DNA from: Lewinellaceae bacterium | Lineage (GTDB): Bacteria; Bacteroidota; Bacteroidia; Chitinophagales; Saprospiraceae | Assembly (NCBI GenBank): GCA_020636315.1 | Contig: JACJYA010000002.1 | Location: 620,001 to 684,000, forward strand | DNA: 64,000 nt | Reading direction: 5' to 3' | Shown here: positions 52,588 through 62,727 of the stretch, piece after piece | How positions within the stretch are numbered: the first letter of the stretch is position 1 | Layout of the letters: each line of letters opens with the position of its first letter | Position numbers and translations under genes: made by a program | Notes under the pieces: model-generated | The model's input: the letters and a program-made list of their open reading frames with translations, nothing else | Database searches by the model: none | What the model was told of the DNA's origin: nothing

Positions 52588-55500
52588 TTATTGCTCTACA
52601 ACCAGCCGTTTGGTTACCGTTTCGCCGTTCTCCATTTCAATATGGATGGTATATAACCCATCGCGGAAACCACTAAGGTTCAATCGGATCTTCGGCTCGC
52701 CGGGTATGGGGGTATATTCCCGCACCAGTTGCCCCAGGCTGTTGAAAGCACGAATAGAACGGATCACTGCTCCCTCATCCCCTATTGAAAGGAATGCTTC
52801 TTCCCGGGCGGGGTTGGGATAGAGGATTAGGCTTTCATTCGTCTCATAAGCCGGCTGACTATTGGGGGTAACAGGCCGGGAGCCAATACCTGTACAGTAA
52901 AGCACTGTTTTCCACCAGGCCAGTTTGCTGGCATAGAAAGCCGTTCCAACGATGTCCAGGTCGCCGTCTTTATCCAGGTCAACCAGGCTTACGCTGGCCG
53001 GGCCGGTGAAGTTGACCGTGATCGTCTCGGGGTAGAAACCGGGAGAGGGTGCCCCATTGCTTTTCCATAAGGTGATGTTGTTGTTGGAACCACCGAAAGT
53101 TACCAGGTCAATATAGCCATCAGCGTTCACTTTACCCGCAACGAAGCCCTTTAGCCCGGGTGTAGAAGAACTGATGGTATTCCATCCTGATGAGAACGGG
53201 GTGCTGCCGCCTCCATTTTCCCACCACACAATCTGATTAGAGCTAAAACTGGCAACGCTGATAATATCCTTCAGGCCATCATTATTCACATCCGCCACCT
53301 GCAGGGCGATAGAGTAATTGTAATTGTCAATAAAATGATAATTGGAAGCATAGTTCTGGCTGCCGTCGTTCTCCCACCAGGCCACTTCACCCGGCATTGC
53401 ATAGCTGCTGGCCACTACATCCAGGTCGCCATCATCATCCAGGTCACTGGCAATGATATTATAAGTAAAGCCAAAGGCAGGGGAAATAGAATGCTCGGTA
53501 AAACTCAATCCTCCACTAGTACCGGCCCCCAGGTTCTCCCACCAGGTTGGGCCATTAGATCCGGCCCCAAGTACATCAACATCGCCGTCCTGGTCAAGGT
53601 CTATGGGCCTGACATCCTGGGCGTCGAAAAAAGGAATGGCTACATCATTCACATTGTACCGCGTGAAACTCTGGCTGCCGTCGTTCTCCCACCAGTAAAT
53701 GGCATGGCCCGATTCGGAAGCGCCTAGTATATCCTGGTCTCCGTCACCGTCCAGGTCGATGGCGTAAAGGCGCCTCAGCCCACAGGTGCCGTCAATCTGA
53801 ATTCTGGAAAAATTCTGGCTGCCATCGTTCTCCCACCAGTCGAGAGAACAACCTCCGAGCATGCGGGAGGAAATAATGTCCTGGTCGCCGTCGCCGTCCA
53901 GGTCGATGGCGAAGGTAGCGGACGCATTATCATAGACATCGCTTACCAAATGCTCGTCGTACTGGTCCAGCGGATAAGCACAGCCGTGAACAACCACTAC
54001 GTTGGTGTGTCCCGAAATGGCGCCATCATCCAGGTCGAGGCAATAGTCCATGCTGTTCTCATCGGCCTCTATTTCTTCCAGGTCGCTCATTCCGTATCCG
54101 CTGCTGGCAATGACCTGATCCAGATAAACGTCCACCAGGAAGGGGCCATTGAAGATATCGTAAGACAGGCTATAGACATAGTAAGTGCCGACAGACAGGA
54201 TCGAAAAATCAAAGTTGCCATAGTCAGCATCACCCAGCACGCTGTAGGCTGCGATATTTCCATTTTCATCGAACAGAATGAACGCGTGTGGATAGTAGCT
54301 GCCCGGATCAGTTTCATCAGCGGCGGCGTAGCTTTTATCAAATACGACCTCTCCACCGGTGCTGCTCATCAGGTCATTGCCTGCCACCACCTGAAGTACG
54401 CTGGGATCAGAGGCATTATTGAGCAGGTCACCAGCATCAGCGGAGCAGTAACAAGGGGCATCCACCGTGATCGTACAAGTTTCCGTATGGACGCCATCCG
54501 TTACCGTCACCGTTGCAGTTGCCGGGCCGTAGATCTCGGTGCCGGCAGCCGGAACCTGGGAGAAAACCAGGCTGGAGGAGCAGTTATCGCTATACGTCAC
54601 CAAAGACTGCAGGCCAGGTATGTAGGCGCCGGTGCCATTGCAAAGCGCCTGAACGGAAGGGGGGCAGTCAAGCGTCGGGGGCGTCTGGTCTTTCACCGTG
54701 ACCTTGGCCAGGCAGAAGTCGTTGGCAATGCCGTCACTTACGACCAGGGTAACCACACTGGGAGGGCCTACCGGATAAGGCCCGCCGGATCCAATACCGA
54801 TAAGGGTAAGGGTGAGCGGCCCGGGGCCGCCATCCGGGTCGTAGGAGCCGGCATCGACCATAGTCGCTGTGGCCCATCCTTCGCAATTGGCGTCAGCGTC
54901 CACAGTGATATCCTGACAGAGCGCTACCGGAGGCTGGTTGTGACAAAAATTATCAGTGTCTGTTACCGTGACCTGGGCCTGGCAGGTAGCGGTATTGCCG
55001 CCGCAGTCTTCTATAGTAAGGGTAACGGTATTGCAATTTATTGCAGTGGAGTTCACCCAGTCCGTAACGGAGTCCATATTGCCAAGGGCGCCGTCATTGC
55101 CGTTGCCGGTGAGGTCAACAGCAGTGATGGAGCCGGGCCCGTCATCCATGTTCCAGTAGCCGACGAGGTGGGGTGTAGCGGGGTCCAGGTTGCAGTTGTT
55201 CATATCCACCTGAATATCGGCAGCCGGCCGGGCCTCATCCCAGATACTCAGTTCGTCCATCTGGCCGAGGAAACTGAAGGAATTGCTGGAAAACCAGCGC
55301 CCGAGCTGAATGGTGGAGCCGATGGAACCGGTATTGGAAAAAGTACCCCTCAGGGTGCCGTCGGCAAATACCCGCCAGGTGTTGGTAGCATCTCTGGTGA
55401 CGGCTACGTGAAAATAGACATTATCCGGGATAACGTAGTTGGTTTGGGTTACACTCCCCGAAGGAAGCAGGACAGACAAACGGCCGCCGTCCATACGGAT

Positions 55501-57882
55501 CTCAAATCGCCCGGGGTTTTTATACAACAGTAAAATATCACCGGTGGGATTAGCCAGGGGCGTACGGGCCCAGAATTCAATGGTGAACTCGTCAGTACCG
55601 GTTACCGGGGCATTTATGCTTACCTGGTCGTCGATGCCGTCAAAATCGAGAGCGAAGTTGAGATCATCGCAATCAAACGTCGTTTGCGACAGGTTCATGT
55701 TGGTGATATCACAGTTATCAGTGGAACCGGCGTCGATATCCGCCGGGGTGATGGTGGCCTGCCCGCTGCTGAGGGCTACGGTGATGTCCTGGCAATGGGC
55801 TTCGGGCTCTTCATTATCGTTAATGTACAATGTAGTGGTTTCGGAATCGCTGCCGCAGGCGTTGCTGACGGTAAGGGTCACCGTATGGGCGCCGCAACCG
55901 GAGATGGCGGCCGGAGTGGCGGTGTAAGTCAGGCCAGTGCCGGTGGAGCAGTTGCCCAGAACGGAAGCGGCGATCACGTGTTCACAACTGGCATCGGCAA
56001 TGATCGGCGGATAGGCATAATTGATACAGGCATCCGGTCCGATGCCGAAAGTTGCGGCGATAATTTCCACCCAGCGGCGCTCCAGCAGGCAGCCATCGGC
56101 CTTTACCTGTACTTCATACACTCCCGGCGCCAGGCCGGTAAAGGTATTGGAAGGCTGCCAGGTTGCCCAGTTATCAATGGAATATTCGTACGGGCCGGCG
56201 CCCACGCAGGCATCCACCGTAACGGTGATCGTACCGTCTTCCGTACCGATACAGGTTTCATCGGTAGTGGCCACTGTGTAAGTTCCCAGGCTGTATTTGG
56301 CCAGAAAAAAGTTGTAGCGCCCGCTGCTGGTAAGGTTGAAATCGTGATCAGGGCCGTGGTCGAAATCGACCGTGGTGGGGGATGAATAGCCGCCGAACTG
56401 GCCAGTGGTTACGAGAGCGTTTTCGTGGAAGATCAGGTCGCTGCCTTTTAGTTTTACGCCGTAGCGTTCATCGACAACCTTTGTCAAAGCGCCGGATGTG
56501 AGGTCGTAATCATAACCCAAAATAGCCGTCAAGGCGTTGTGATAAAACCCGGTTGTATAAACCCTTCCATTTTCATCGGTGACGATATCCGTTCCGCGGG
56601 AAGTGTAGCCGCCCAGGTCATTGGTCTGGCCATCTTTCCATTCTCCATCGGTACCATAGGTGGCGATGAAGTAATCGGGCTGGGAGGTGTTGGTGAGGGT
56701 ATAAGGGCCGGCTTGAGCAGGAAAAGGAGGAGGCATTGATGATTGTATATGCTCGGCACTGTAATATCCGGAGGTGCCCTGGGTATATCCTGTCACAAAA
56801 ACCAGGCCGTCACTGACGGCGATGCCCAACCCCTCGTCGGCATTTTCGGCGCCGGCGCTTTTTGCCCATTCACAGATGCCATTCGGATTATATCTGGCGA
56901 TAAAAGCATCGTGGTTGCCGGCTACGGGCAACGTCATGGAAACTCCGCCCGGATTAAACTCCGCCGAACCTGTTGTCGTGAAACTCCCGGTAACGTATAT
57001 GTTTCCCGTTCCGTCTATAACCATATCATGCACCATGTTACTGGTGCTCCCCGGGCCATCGGCAATGATATGAGCCCATTGTGGAAAGCCTGCCGGAGAG
57101 TATTTGGCAATGAAGCCATTGCGGTAGCCCGTACCATAAGCGGTTATTTCCGAACCCGGGAAAAGCTCGACCCCATTATCGTCAGAACCGCCCGGAAAAG
57201 TACAATTGTCTCCTACCCCGCCGGCCATAATGATGTCCCCATTGGAGTCCACGGCCAGGCTGGTAGGGAGCCCGGTGCTGTGGAGGAGCAGGCCCCACTG
57301 GTAGGTAAGGCCAGGTGAGGAAACATTATCAATGGTATAAGCGGCAAGAAATAGTTTCCCCATTCCAGAAGCATGGCCGGGAAAAGCGGTAGAATGGGGC
57401 GAAACCAAAGGATCATTAGACAAGCTTACCAGCGCATCCCCATCGCCGTCCCGGATGTTTCCGGCCAGATAGAGGGTATTGCCTTCAACCGCCACCGCTC
57501 TGCCGTAGTCCCCGTATGCTTCGCCAAGAGAATAGGCCCAGAGGAATTCGCCATTACAGTTAAAGGCAGCTACAAAAACATCCTGCATTCCGGCGCTGGT
57601 GAGGGTAGAAGCTGCATCAAAGCTCATCGTACCGGTAAAGGTGCCGGTGACATAATAATTGCCATCGTCATCCATGGCGATATCTACACCCTCGGCCTCA
57701 TCAGCCCCTGAGCTTATTGCATCGCGGGCCCAGGAAAAAAAAGGGCCATCCGCATGAGGCGGGCAGTAGGAAGGAGGAGCAGGCGGCCAGGCCTCCGCTT
57801 CAGCGTTGGCAAATAACGGCCGGCCGGCCAGGAACAAAGATCCGATCAGGAACAAAGTGTGAATTAAACTGAAGTGTTTCAT
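52588..57882 (-). CDS. Giant secreted SBBP-propeller / LamG / FG-GAP protein with T9SS sorting domain
   Basis: A 1764-residue surface protein. Signal peptide (1-24); beta-propeller SBBP-type repeats (~45-540; 'GVDIAMDDDGNYYVTGTFTG' and relatives); HYR/PKD-like domains (~660-740 and ~1000-1130); a LamG jelly roll (~745-955; 'LDFDGIDDQVSINAPV', 'GYWNMDD'); and about six FG-GAP/VCBS repeats (~1325-1660) with calcium-binding 'DLDGDGDQDI' loops and recurrent 'WWENDGSQ'. The last ~75 residues ('LILYPNPAREEAFLSIGD', 'TVTKRLVVEQ') are a T9SS domain. Adhesion or carbohydrate binding is likely from domain content. A 21-bp-period direct repeat lies 106 bp upstream, suggesting control together with the GG-peptide gene. 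Confidence 0.9.
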   Translation of the reverse strand: MKHFSLIHTLFLIGSLFLAGRPLFANAEAEAWPPAPPSYCPPHADGPFFSWARDAISSGADEAEGVDIAMDDDGNYYVTGTFTGTMSFDAASTLTSAGMQDVFVAAFNCNGEFLWAYSLGEAYGDYGRAVAVEGNTLYLAGNIRDGDGDALVSLSNDPLVSPHSTAFPGHASGMGKLFLAAYTIDNVSSPGLTYQWGLLLHSTGLPTSLAVDSNGDIIMAGGVGDNCTFPGGSDDNGVELFPGSEITAYGTGYRNGFIAKYSPAGFPQWAHIIADGPGSTSNMVHDMVIDGTGNIYVTGSFTTTGSAEFNPGGVSMTLPVAGNHDAFIARYNPNGICEWAKSAGAENADEGLGIAVSDGLVFVTGYTQGTSGYYSAEHIQSSMPPPFPAQAGPYTLTNTSQPDYFIATYGTDGEWKDGQTNDLGGYTSRGTDIVTDENGRVYTTGFYHNALTAILGYDYDLTSGALTKVVDERYGVKLKGSDLIFHENALVTTGQFGGYSSPTTVDFDHGPDHDFNLTSSGRYNFFLAKYSLGTYTVATTDETCIGTEDGTITVTVDACVGAGPYEYSIDNWATWQPSNTFTGLAPGVYEVQVKADGCLLERRWVEIIAATFGIGPDACINYAYPPIIADASCEHVIAASVLGNCSTGTGLTYTATPAAISGCGAHTVTLTVSNACGSDSETTTLYINDNEEPEAHCQDITVALSSGQATITPADIDAGSTDNCDITNMNLSQTTFDCDDLNFALDFDGIDDQVSINAPVTGTDEFTIEFWARTPLANPTGDILLLYKNPGRFEIRMDGGRLSVLLPSGSVTQTNYVIPDNVYFHVAVTRDATNTWRVFADGTLRGTFSNTGSIGSTIQLGRWFSSNSFSFLGQMDELSIWDEARPAADIQVDMNNCNLDPATPHLVGYWNMDDGPGSITAVDLTGNGNDGALGNMDSVTDWVNSTAINCNTVTLTIEDCGGNTATCQAQVTVTDTDNFCHNQPPVALCQDITVDADANCEGWATATMVDAGSYDPDGGPGPLTLTLIGIGSGGPYPVGPPSVVTLVVSDGIANDFCLAKVTVKDQTPPTLDCPPSVQALCNGTGAYIPGLQSLVTYSDNCSSSLVFSQVPAAGTEIYGPATATVTVTDGVHTETCTITVDAPCYCSADAGDLLNNASDPSVLQVVAGNDLMSSTGGEVVFDKSYAAADETDPGSYYPHAFILFDENGNIAAYSVLGDADYGNFDFSILSVGTYYVYSLSYDIFNGPFLVDVYLDQVIASSGYGMSDLEEIEADENSMDYCLDLDDGAISGHTNVVVVHGCAYPLDQYDEHLVSDVYDNASATFAIDLDGDGDQDIISSRMLGGCSLDWWENDGSQNFSRIQIDGTCGLRRLYAIDLDGDGDQDILGASESGHAIYWWENDGSQSFTRYNVNDVAIPFFDAQDVRPIDLDQDGDVDVLGAGSNGPTWWENLGAGTSGGLSFTEHSISPAFGFTYNIIASDLDDDGDLDVVASSYAMPGEVAWWENDGSQNYASNYHFIDNYNYSIALQVADVNNDGLKDIISVASFSSNQIVWWENGGGSTPFSSGWNTISSSTPGLKGFVAGKVNADGYIDLVTFGGSNNNITLWKSNGAPSPGFYPETITVNFTGPASVSLVDLDKDGDLDIVGTAFYASKLAWWKTVLYCTGIGSRPVTPNSQPAYETNESLILYPNPAREEAFLSIGDEGAVIRSIRAFNSLGQLVREYTPIPGEPKIRLNLSGFRDGLYTIHIEMENGETVTKRLVVEQ

Positions 57883-57988
57883 GATTATTAAATTTTAGGT
57901 ATTCTTTAATTTCAATCCCGAATACCTGCAATGTAGGGGCTGCCGAGGCTTCGCCGCCGAAGAACTGAGAATAGGGCCGTCCGCCAAT

Positions 57989-58020
57989 GAGGATTTGGTG
58001 AGGAAGGGGTAGAATTTGGG
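57989..58020. promoter_or_regulatory. LytTR-type direct repeat upstream of giant T9SS gene
   Basis: GAGGATTTGGTG (from 57989) and the looser TAGAATTTGGGA (from 58010), period 21 bp on the ATTTGG core. 106 bp before the start codon at 57882, in the same orientation relative to the gene as the 52267 site. Confidence 0.5.
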
Positions 58021-58025
58021 AATGC

Positions 58026-58523
58026 CATTAAGCGCTAATTTTCCATTAGCGCTTAATTTCCACTGCCCGAACTGCAGCCCGAGCATGGCTCGTCCCCGAC
58101 TAACTTAGGCGCCAATGGGAAATTGGCGCCTAAGGGGGCATTAAGCGCTAATTTTCCATTAGCGCTTAATTTCCACTGCCCGAACTGCAGCCCGAGCATG
58201 GCTCGTCCCCGACTAACTTAGGCGCCAATGGGAAATTGGCGCCTAAGGGGGCATTAAGCGCTAATTTTCCATTAGCGCTTAATTTCCACTGCCCGAACTG
58301 CAGCCCGAGCATGGCTCGTCCCCGACTAACTTAGGCGCCAATGGGAAATTGGCGCCTAAGGGGGCATTAAGCGCTAATTTTCCATTAGCGCTTAATTTCC
58401 ACTGCCCGAACTGCAGCCCGAGCATGACTCGTCCCTGATTAACTTAGGCGCTAAGGGCATGCCTTCGCTAAGGCTCCATCGACCAAAGAAAGCTTCGGCA
58501 GCCAAAGAAATTTAGCGCCTAAG
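58026..58523. repeat. REP-like tandem array, 113-bp unit
   Basis: Three near-identical 113-bp units start at 58026, 58139 and 58252; a fourth from 58365 diverges. Each unit has hairpin A (ATTAAGCGCTAAT-TTTCC-ATTAGCGCTTAAT) and hairpin B (CTTAGGCGCCAAT-GGGAA-ATTGGCGCCTAAG). The fourth B element has arms at 58443-58454 and 58512-58523 around a 57-nt insert. It fills most of the 666-bp gap between the giant gene and the LytS-type kinase. Confidence 0.92.
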
Positions 58524-58548
58524 TCGTATCTTCCCCTTCAAAAACACC

Positions 58549-61500
58549 TTGCGCCTGCTATCCCGAACATATCTCACCCTCCTACTGGGCCTGCTTCTCC
58601 ACGCTCTGCCGGCCCAGCGCCCCCACCCCGCCTTCCGCAACTACGGCACCGGTGAGGGCCTGCCCAGTTCCGAAGTTTTTGAAGTGCTGCAGGACCGGCA
58701 CGGCTACCTCTGGTTCGGCACCGACAACGGAGTAAGCCGCTTTAACGGGTATGAGTTTGAGAATTTCGGCCCGGCTCAGGGGCTGGCCAACAATGTGGTG
58801 TTCTACCTGCATGAAGACCGTTGGGGGCGCATCTGGATGGCCACCCTTTCGAAAAACCTGTATTATTACGATTATGCACAGGACAGCATCCTGGCCTTTC
58901 CCCACAACCACCTTTTTCAGGAAATGCCCTATTTTGATGGCCGCCTTTTGGGATTCTATGTGGATTCGGTGGGGAATGTATATCGCAGCTCAACGATAAA
59001 GGGGTTTATCCGTATTTCTCCAGGTGGAGAGCACCAGTTCCTTCAACTCCCCGATGTGCAAAATGCCATCCTGATGCTGGAAATTGAAGGGGCGGGGCTT
59101 ATCACCAGTGTCTCCCCCAGAAACCGGCGGTATTCCGGTGAGTTCAGCTTTCACTTCTATGTTTATGACGGCTTTGACAGCCCCGGCCTGTTATCGGAGA
59201 CGCTCGCCCTGGAGAGAAAGCCTTTTTTCTTAAACTCGACGCCTAACTTTTATCCTCTTAACCAAGGATACTACCTGTACCAACTCTGGGGACAACTATT
59301 CCTTGTCAAAAATGAAAAGATCGTATGGTCGCAACCAGAGCTCAGCCTGGGTATGGCCTCAGCCTATCAGATGAAAGATGGCCGCATCTTAGTAGGAGGA
59401 AATTATGGAGGCGGAGTTCGAAAATACGCCGGGCTGGAAGCGCTCAAACAGTCCGATTTCCAAACCTATCTGCCGGGCCTGTCGATCTCCCACATTCTGG
59501 AGGACAGCGACGGGGGGTTCTGGCTCACCTCGACCGAAAACGGAGTTTATTATCTTCAGGACTGGGGGTTTTCCATCTACGACGAAAGCAGCGGGCTCTC
59601 CGGAGAAAATGTTACTGCCATCGCATTACGCGATCCGGAAACCCTGTATTTCGGGTTGAAAAGCGGTTCGGTTTTCGAACTGAACATCCCGGATCAGGAA
59701 TGGAGGCCACTGCCGGAGATTGCAGGCGGAGGGGAAATATTCGGCTTGTTCTGGGACACGATACAAAACCAACTGGTGATCAACAGCAGCCCCAACACCT
59801 ATTATTATAAGCCAGGGCAAACAATACGGGAACAACCTGTACCGGGCAGAATTAAATTATCCGGCCGGAAGTTCAACCCTTCTCCGGACGGGCGAAACCT
59901 TTACAGCAATTCTTCCTCTGGTTTTATCAGGTTGACTCTTGAAAAAAGCGATTCTCTCTTTTTTTCAAGCATCGCCCACAATTGGGTCATGCGCCTTTTT
60001 GACATCCACGAGGACCGCTCCGGAAAGGTATGGGCGGCCGGGCTGGATGGGCTGTTTGAATACATTGGAGACACCCTTCTTCCCGCCAACCTGCACCCGG
60101 CGCTATCTTCCCGCATCGAAGAGATTGGTGAATTTGAGGATGGCGGCGTTCGGCAGGCTCACGCCGGCGCCCTGGTATTCGGCACCAAAGGCAGGGGTGT
60201 AGTGATCTGGGATGGAGAGGAATTTCAGATCATTGGGGAAGAAGAAGGCCTCACTTCCAGTATGATCGAACGCCTGCACATCGACAGTGCCGGCAACCTG
60301 TGGGTGGGTACCCTGAACGGCCTCAATAAAGTCAGTTTTGACGGAGACAGCTCCTTCAGCATTCAGCGCTTCACCATTGCCAACGGGCTGCCTTCCAATG
60401 AGATCAACGACATTCAATCCCGGGGAGATCAGGTATGGGTAGGTACTACCCGGGGGTTGGTAAAACTGCCGCCTGACAAAGAAATAGAAAATGATTCCCG
60501 CCCGCCGGTTATTGAACAGCTCCTTGTAAACGGAGCAGAGGTACGAGCCGATTCCCTCCCTACCCTGTCCTATCGCCAGAACAACCTGCAGCTCACCTTC
60601 CTCACTTTGGATTTCAGCCAGAATGGCAAGATCGATTACCGTTACCGCCTGCTGCCCAACGAATCCTGGAGTCTCACCCGGCAGCGAACGGTGGACTATC
60701 CCGCCCTGCCTCCCGGCGATTACACTTTCGAGGTGCAATCGCAGAACAAAGACGGCTTCTGGAGTGAGCCGGCCCGCCTGGCTTTTTCTATCCGCCCGCC
60801 CTTCTGGCAGCGCCCCTGGTTCTGGGCCGCCCTGGGGCTGCTGGCGGCCGGGCTGGCCTACCGGTTCTATCGCAACCGGGTGGATCGCCTCAAAAAGGAG
60901 GTGGCCTTCCAGAAACAACTGGCGGAAAAAGAACGGGAGATGAACGCCCTGCAGCGCTCCGCCCTGCGCGCCCAGATGAATCCCCACTTCCTGTCCAACT
61001 GCCTGAACACCATTCAGAGCTTCATCGCCAAAGGGGAAAAGATGACAGCCATGCGCTACCTGTCCAACTTCAACCGCCTGCTACGCCGCGCCCTCGACTT
61101 CTCTCAGGTAAACGAAATTTCCCTGGAAGAGGAGGTCCAGTTGCTGAAGGACTATATCGAGCTGGAGCAAATGCGTTTTGGAGGCCGGTTCACCTATCAG
61201 GTCGAAGTGGATGAGGCCATCGACTTGTTCGACACCCAGATCCCGCCCATGCTGGTGCAGCCGTTCGTGGAAAACGCCATCATTCATGCCTTTCCCGATG
61301 AGGTAAACGACCCGAAACTATACATCTCCTACCGGCAGGAAGGCGAAAACCTGCTCATCACTGTCACCGACAACGGGATCGGCATCGCTGAAGCGAAACG
61401 GCGGAAAGCCTCCGGGCCTCGCAGCAAGCGGAAGTCCTATGGCATGGGCCTGCCGGCCCGCCGCCTGCAGTTGCTGGGAGAGCAGGAGGAAGAGCCGGTG

Positions 61501-61572
61501 GTGATCGGGGAGGTGAAGGGTGAAAAAGGAGAGGTGTTGGGGACGTGGGTGCGGATCAGCATTAAGCGCTAA
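58549..61572 (+). CDS. LytS-type sensor histidine kinase with Reg_prop propeller
   Basis: A 1007-residue membrane kinase. Signal peptide (1-22); Reg_prop blades over ~30-640 ('GYLWFGTDNGVSRFNGYEFENF', 'GNLWVGTLNGLNKVSFDGD'); Y_Y_Y domain (~680-745); membrane span (~752-775); coiled linker; His_kinase domain (PF06580) with phosphoacceptor His in 'RAQMNPHFLSNCLNTIQSFI', and HATPase 'MLVQPFVENAIIHAF', 'VTDNGIGI'. These kinases pair with LytTR regulators; one begins at 63557. No ATG is near the start, so TTG at 58549 is used; it places the signal peptide exactly. The last codons and stop (Ile-Lys-Arg-stop) lie in a REP hairpin arm. Confidence 0.9.
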   Translation: MRLLSRTYLTLLLGLLLHALPAQRPHPAFRNYGTGEGLPSSEVFEVLQDRHGYLWFGTDNGVSRFNGYEFENFGPAQGLANNVVFYLHEDRWGRIWMATLSKNLYYYDYAQDSILAFPHNHLFQEMPYFDGRLLGFYVDSVGNVYRSSTIKGFIRISPGGEHQFLQLPDVQNAILMLEIEGAGLITSVSPRNRRYSGEFSFHFYVYDGFDSPGLLSETLALERKPFFLNSTPNFYPLNQGYYLYQLWGQLFLVKNEKIVWSQPELSLGMASAYQMKDGRILVGGNYGGGVRKYAGLEALKQSDFQTYLPGLSISHILEDSDGGFWLTSTENGVYYLQDWGFSIYDESSGLSGENVTAIALRDPETLYFGLKSGSVFELNIPDQEWRPLPEIAGGGEIFGLFWDTIQNQLVINSSPNTYYYKPGQTIREQPVPGRIKLSGRKFNPSPDGRNLYSNSSSGFIRLTLEKSDSLFFSSIAHNWVMRLFDIHEDRSGKVWAAGLDGLFEYIGDTLLPANLHPALSSRIEEIGEFEDGGVRQAHAGALVFGTKGRGVVIWDGEEFQIIGEEEGLTSSMIERLHIDSAGNLWVGTLNGLNKVSFDGDSSFSIQRFTIANGLPSNEINDIQSRGDQVWVGTTRGLVKLPPDKEIENDSRPPVIEQLLVNGAEVRADSLPTLSYRQNNLQLTFLTLDFSQNGKIDYRYRLLPNESWSLTRQRTVDYPALPPGDYTFEVQSQNKDGFWSEPARLAFSIRPPFWQRPWFWAALGLLAAGLAYRFYRNRVDRLKKEVAFQKQLAEKEREMNALQRSALRAQMNPHFLSNCLNTIQSFIAKGEKMTAMRYLSNFNRLLRRALDFSQVNEISLEEEVQLLKDYIELEQMRFGGRFTYQVEVDEAIDLFDTQIPPMLVQPFVENAIIHAFPDEVNDPKLYISYRQEGENLLITVTDNGIGIAEAKRRKASGPRSKRKSYGMGLPARRLQLLGEQEEEPVVIGEVKGEKGEVLGTWVRISIKR

Positions 61573-61755
61573 TTTTCTATTAGCGCTTAATTTCTTGCTG
61601 CCCTGCGGTACTGCCGAAGCCAGAAGGTTCCCCTCTGAAACTTAGGCGCCAATGGGAAATTGGCGCCTAAGGGCCACATTAAGCGCTAATTCCCCATTAG
61701 CGCTTAATTTGTTCCCCTGTGGAACTTAGGCGCTAAAGGGAAATTAGCGCCTAAG
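61561..61755. repeat. REP-like array on the 5' side of the RAYT gene
   Basis: Four hairpins alternate: A (61561-61591), B (61641-61671), A (61678-61708), B (61725-61755). Stems are 12-13 bp and perfect. The first A arm encodes the end of the kinase gene. Confidence 0.92.
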
Positions 61756-61821
61756 AGAACTACTTGACAAAATGCAGTAAAGCCCTTAACTTTTATTGCT
61801 TTTTCTCTCAACGATAGAGTC

Positions 61822-62493
61822 ATGGAATTTTACGAACAACAACTTTTCCACATCTACAATCAGGGAAACAACAGGAGGCAGATCTTTTTTTCAGACGATA
61901 ACTACCAATTTTTTCTCTGGAAAATGAGAGCCTATCTCCTCCCCTTTGGAGACCTCGTAGCCTGGTGCCTTATGCCCAACCATTTCCATTGGTTGTTTTT
62001 TGTAAAAAGAGTGAAGATCCAGCGCAGCCTATTACGGGAACATGTGGATCAAATAGAACAACTCCGCAGAATTAGAAAATATGGAACAAAGGCCCGGGCG
62101 GTAGACCGCGCCTACACGAGGACAGCAAAAGGTAGCGATACCATTATTTTGAACGACGCCATCGGTATTCTTCAAAAGGCTTATACTAAGGCACTAAACA
62201 AAGAAAAAGAGTGGACGGGAAGCCTGTTCCGCCGAAAATTCAAGGCCAAGGATGGCTGGATAGATGAATTTGTAACCTTACGAAGGCCTGATGGCAGGCT
62301 GGATCCCCGATTCATGCCGGGAACGGGCTATGCTTATAAATGCTTCTGTTACATCCATGATAATCCAAGAGAGGCCGGGTTGGTTGAAACAAAAGAAGGT
62401 TGGGCCTATTCTTCTGCCAGGGATTATGCGGGGCTGCGAAAGGGTACTTTGTGTAATTTGGAAATGGGAAGGGACCTGATGCATTTTTTGTAG
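61822..62493 (+). CDS. REP-associated tyrosine transposase (RAYT, IS200-like Y1 family)
   Basis: A 223-residue HUH-type single-strand nuclease of the TnpA_REP branch, which cuts at REP hairpins and is thought to spread them. 'HIYNQGNNRRQIFF' is the typical start; His54 and His56 in 'MPNHFHWLFFV' form the HUH motif; the catalytic Tyr is probably Tyr177 in 'CFCYIHDNPREAGLV'. The gene is intact. It lies between two arrays of REP-like hairpins (61561-61755 and 62496-62725) with no inverted ends of its own, the usual RAYT arrangement. Its presence explains the spread of the palindromes over at least 45 kb of this window. Confidence 0.9.
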   Translation: MEFYEQQLFHIYNQGNNRRQIFFSDDNYQFFLWKMRAYLLPFGDLVAWCLMPNHFHWLFFVKRVKIQRSLLREHVDQIEQLRRIRKYGTKARAVDRAYTRTAKGSDTIILNDAIGILQKAYTKALNKEKEWTGSLFRRKFKAKDGWIDEFVTLRRPDGRLDPRFMPGTGYAYKCFCYIHDNPREAGLVETKEGWAYSSARDYAGLRKGTLCNLEMGRDLMHFL

Positions 62494-62495
62494 CC

Positions 62496-62725
62496 ATTAA
62501 GCGCTAATTTTCTATTAGCGCTTAATTTCCTCCTGCCCTTCGAAGATGTAAACCATCACAAGCTCCGCATACCTAACTTAGGCGCTAAAGGGAATTTAGC
62601 GCCTAAGGAGCACATTAAGCGCTAATTTTCTATTAGCGCTTAATTTCCTCCTGCCCTTCGAAGATGCAAACCATCACAAGCTCCGCATACCTAACTTAGG
62701 CGCTAAAGGGAATTTAGCGCCTAAG
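62496..62725. repeat. REP-like array on the 3' side of the RAYT gene, 118-bp unit
   Basis: Two copies of a 118-bp unit, differing at one or two bases. Hairpins: A 62496-62526, B 62577-62607, A from 62614, B 62695-62725. All stems 13 bp, loops 5 nt (TTTCT in A, GGGAA in B). Confidence 0.92.
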
Positions 62726-62727
62726 GG

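Noticed and set aside
53950..55533. 527-codon plus-strand frame within the giant T9SS gene
   Set aside because: The opposite strand encodes clear FG-GAP, HYR and LamG repeats; the plus frame shows no domain.
58026..58523. CRISPR array
   Set aside because: Tandem 113-bp units are identical throughout, with no variable spacers; hairpin content fits REPs, and no cas gene is present.
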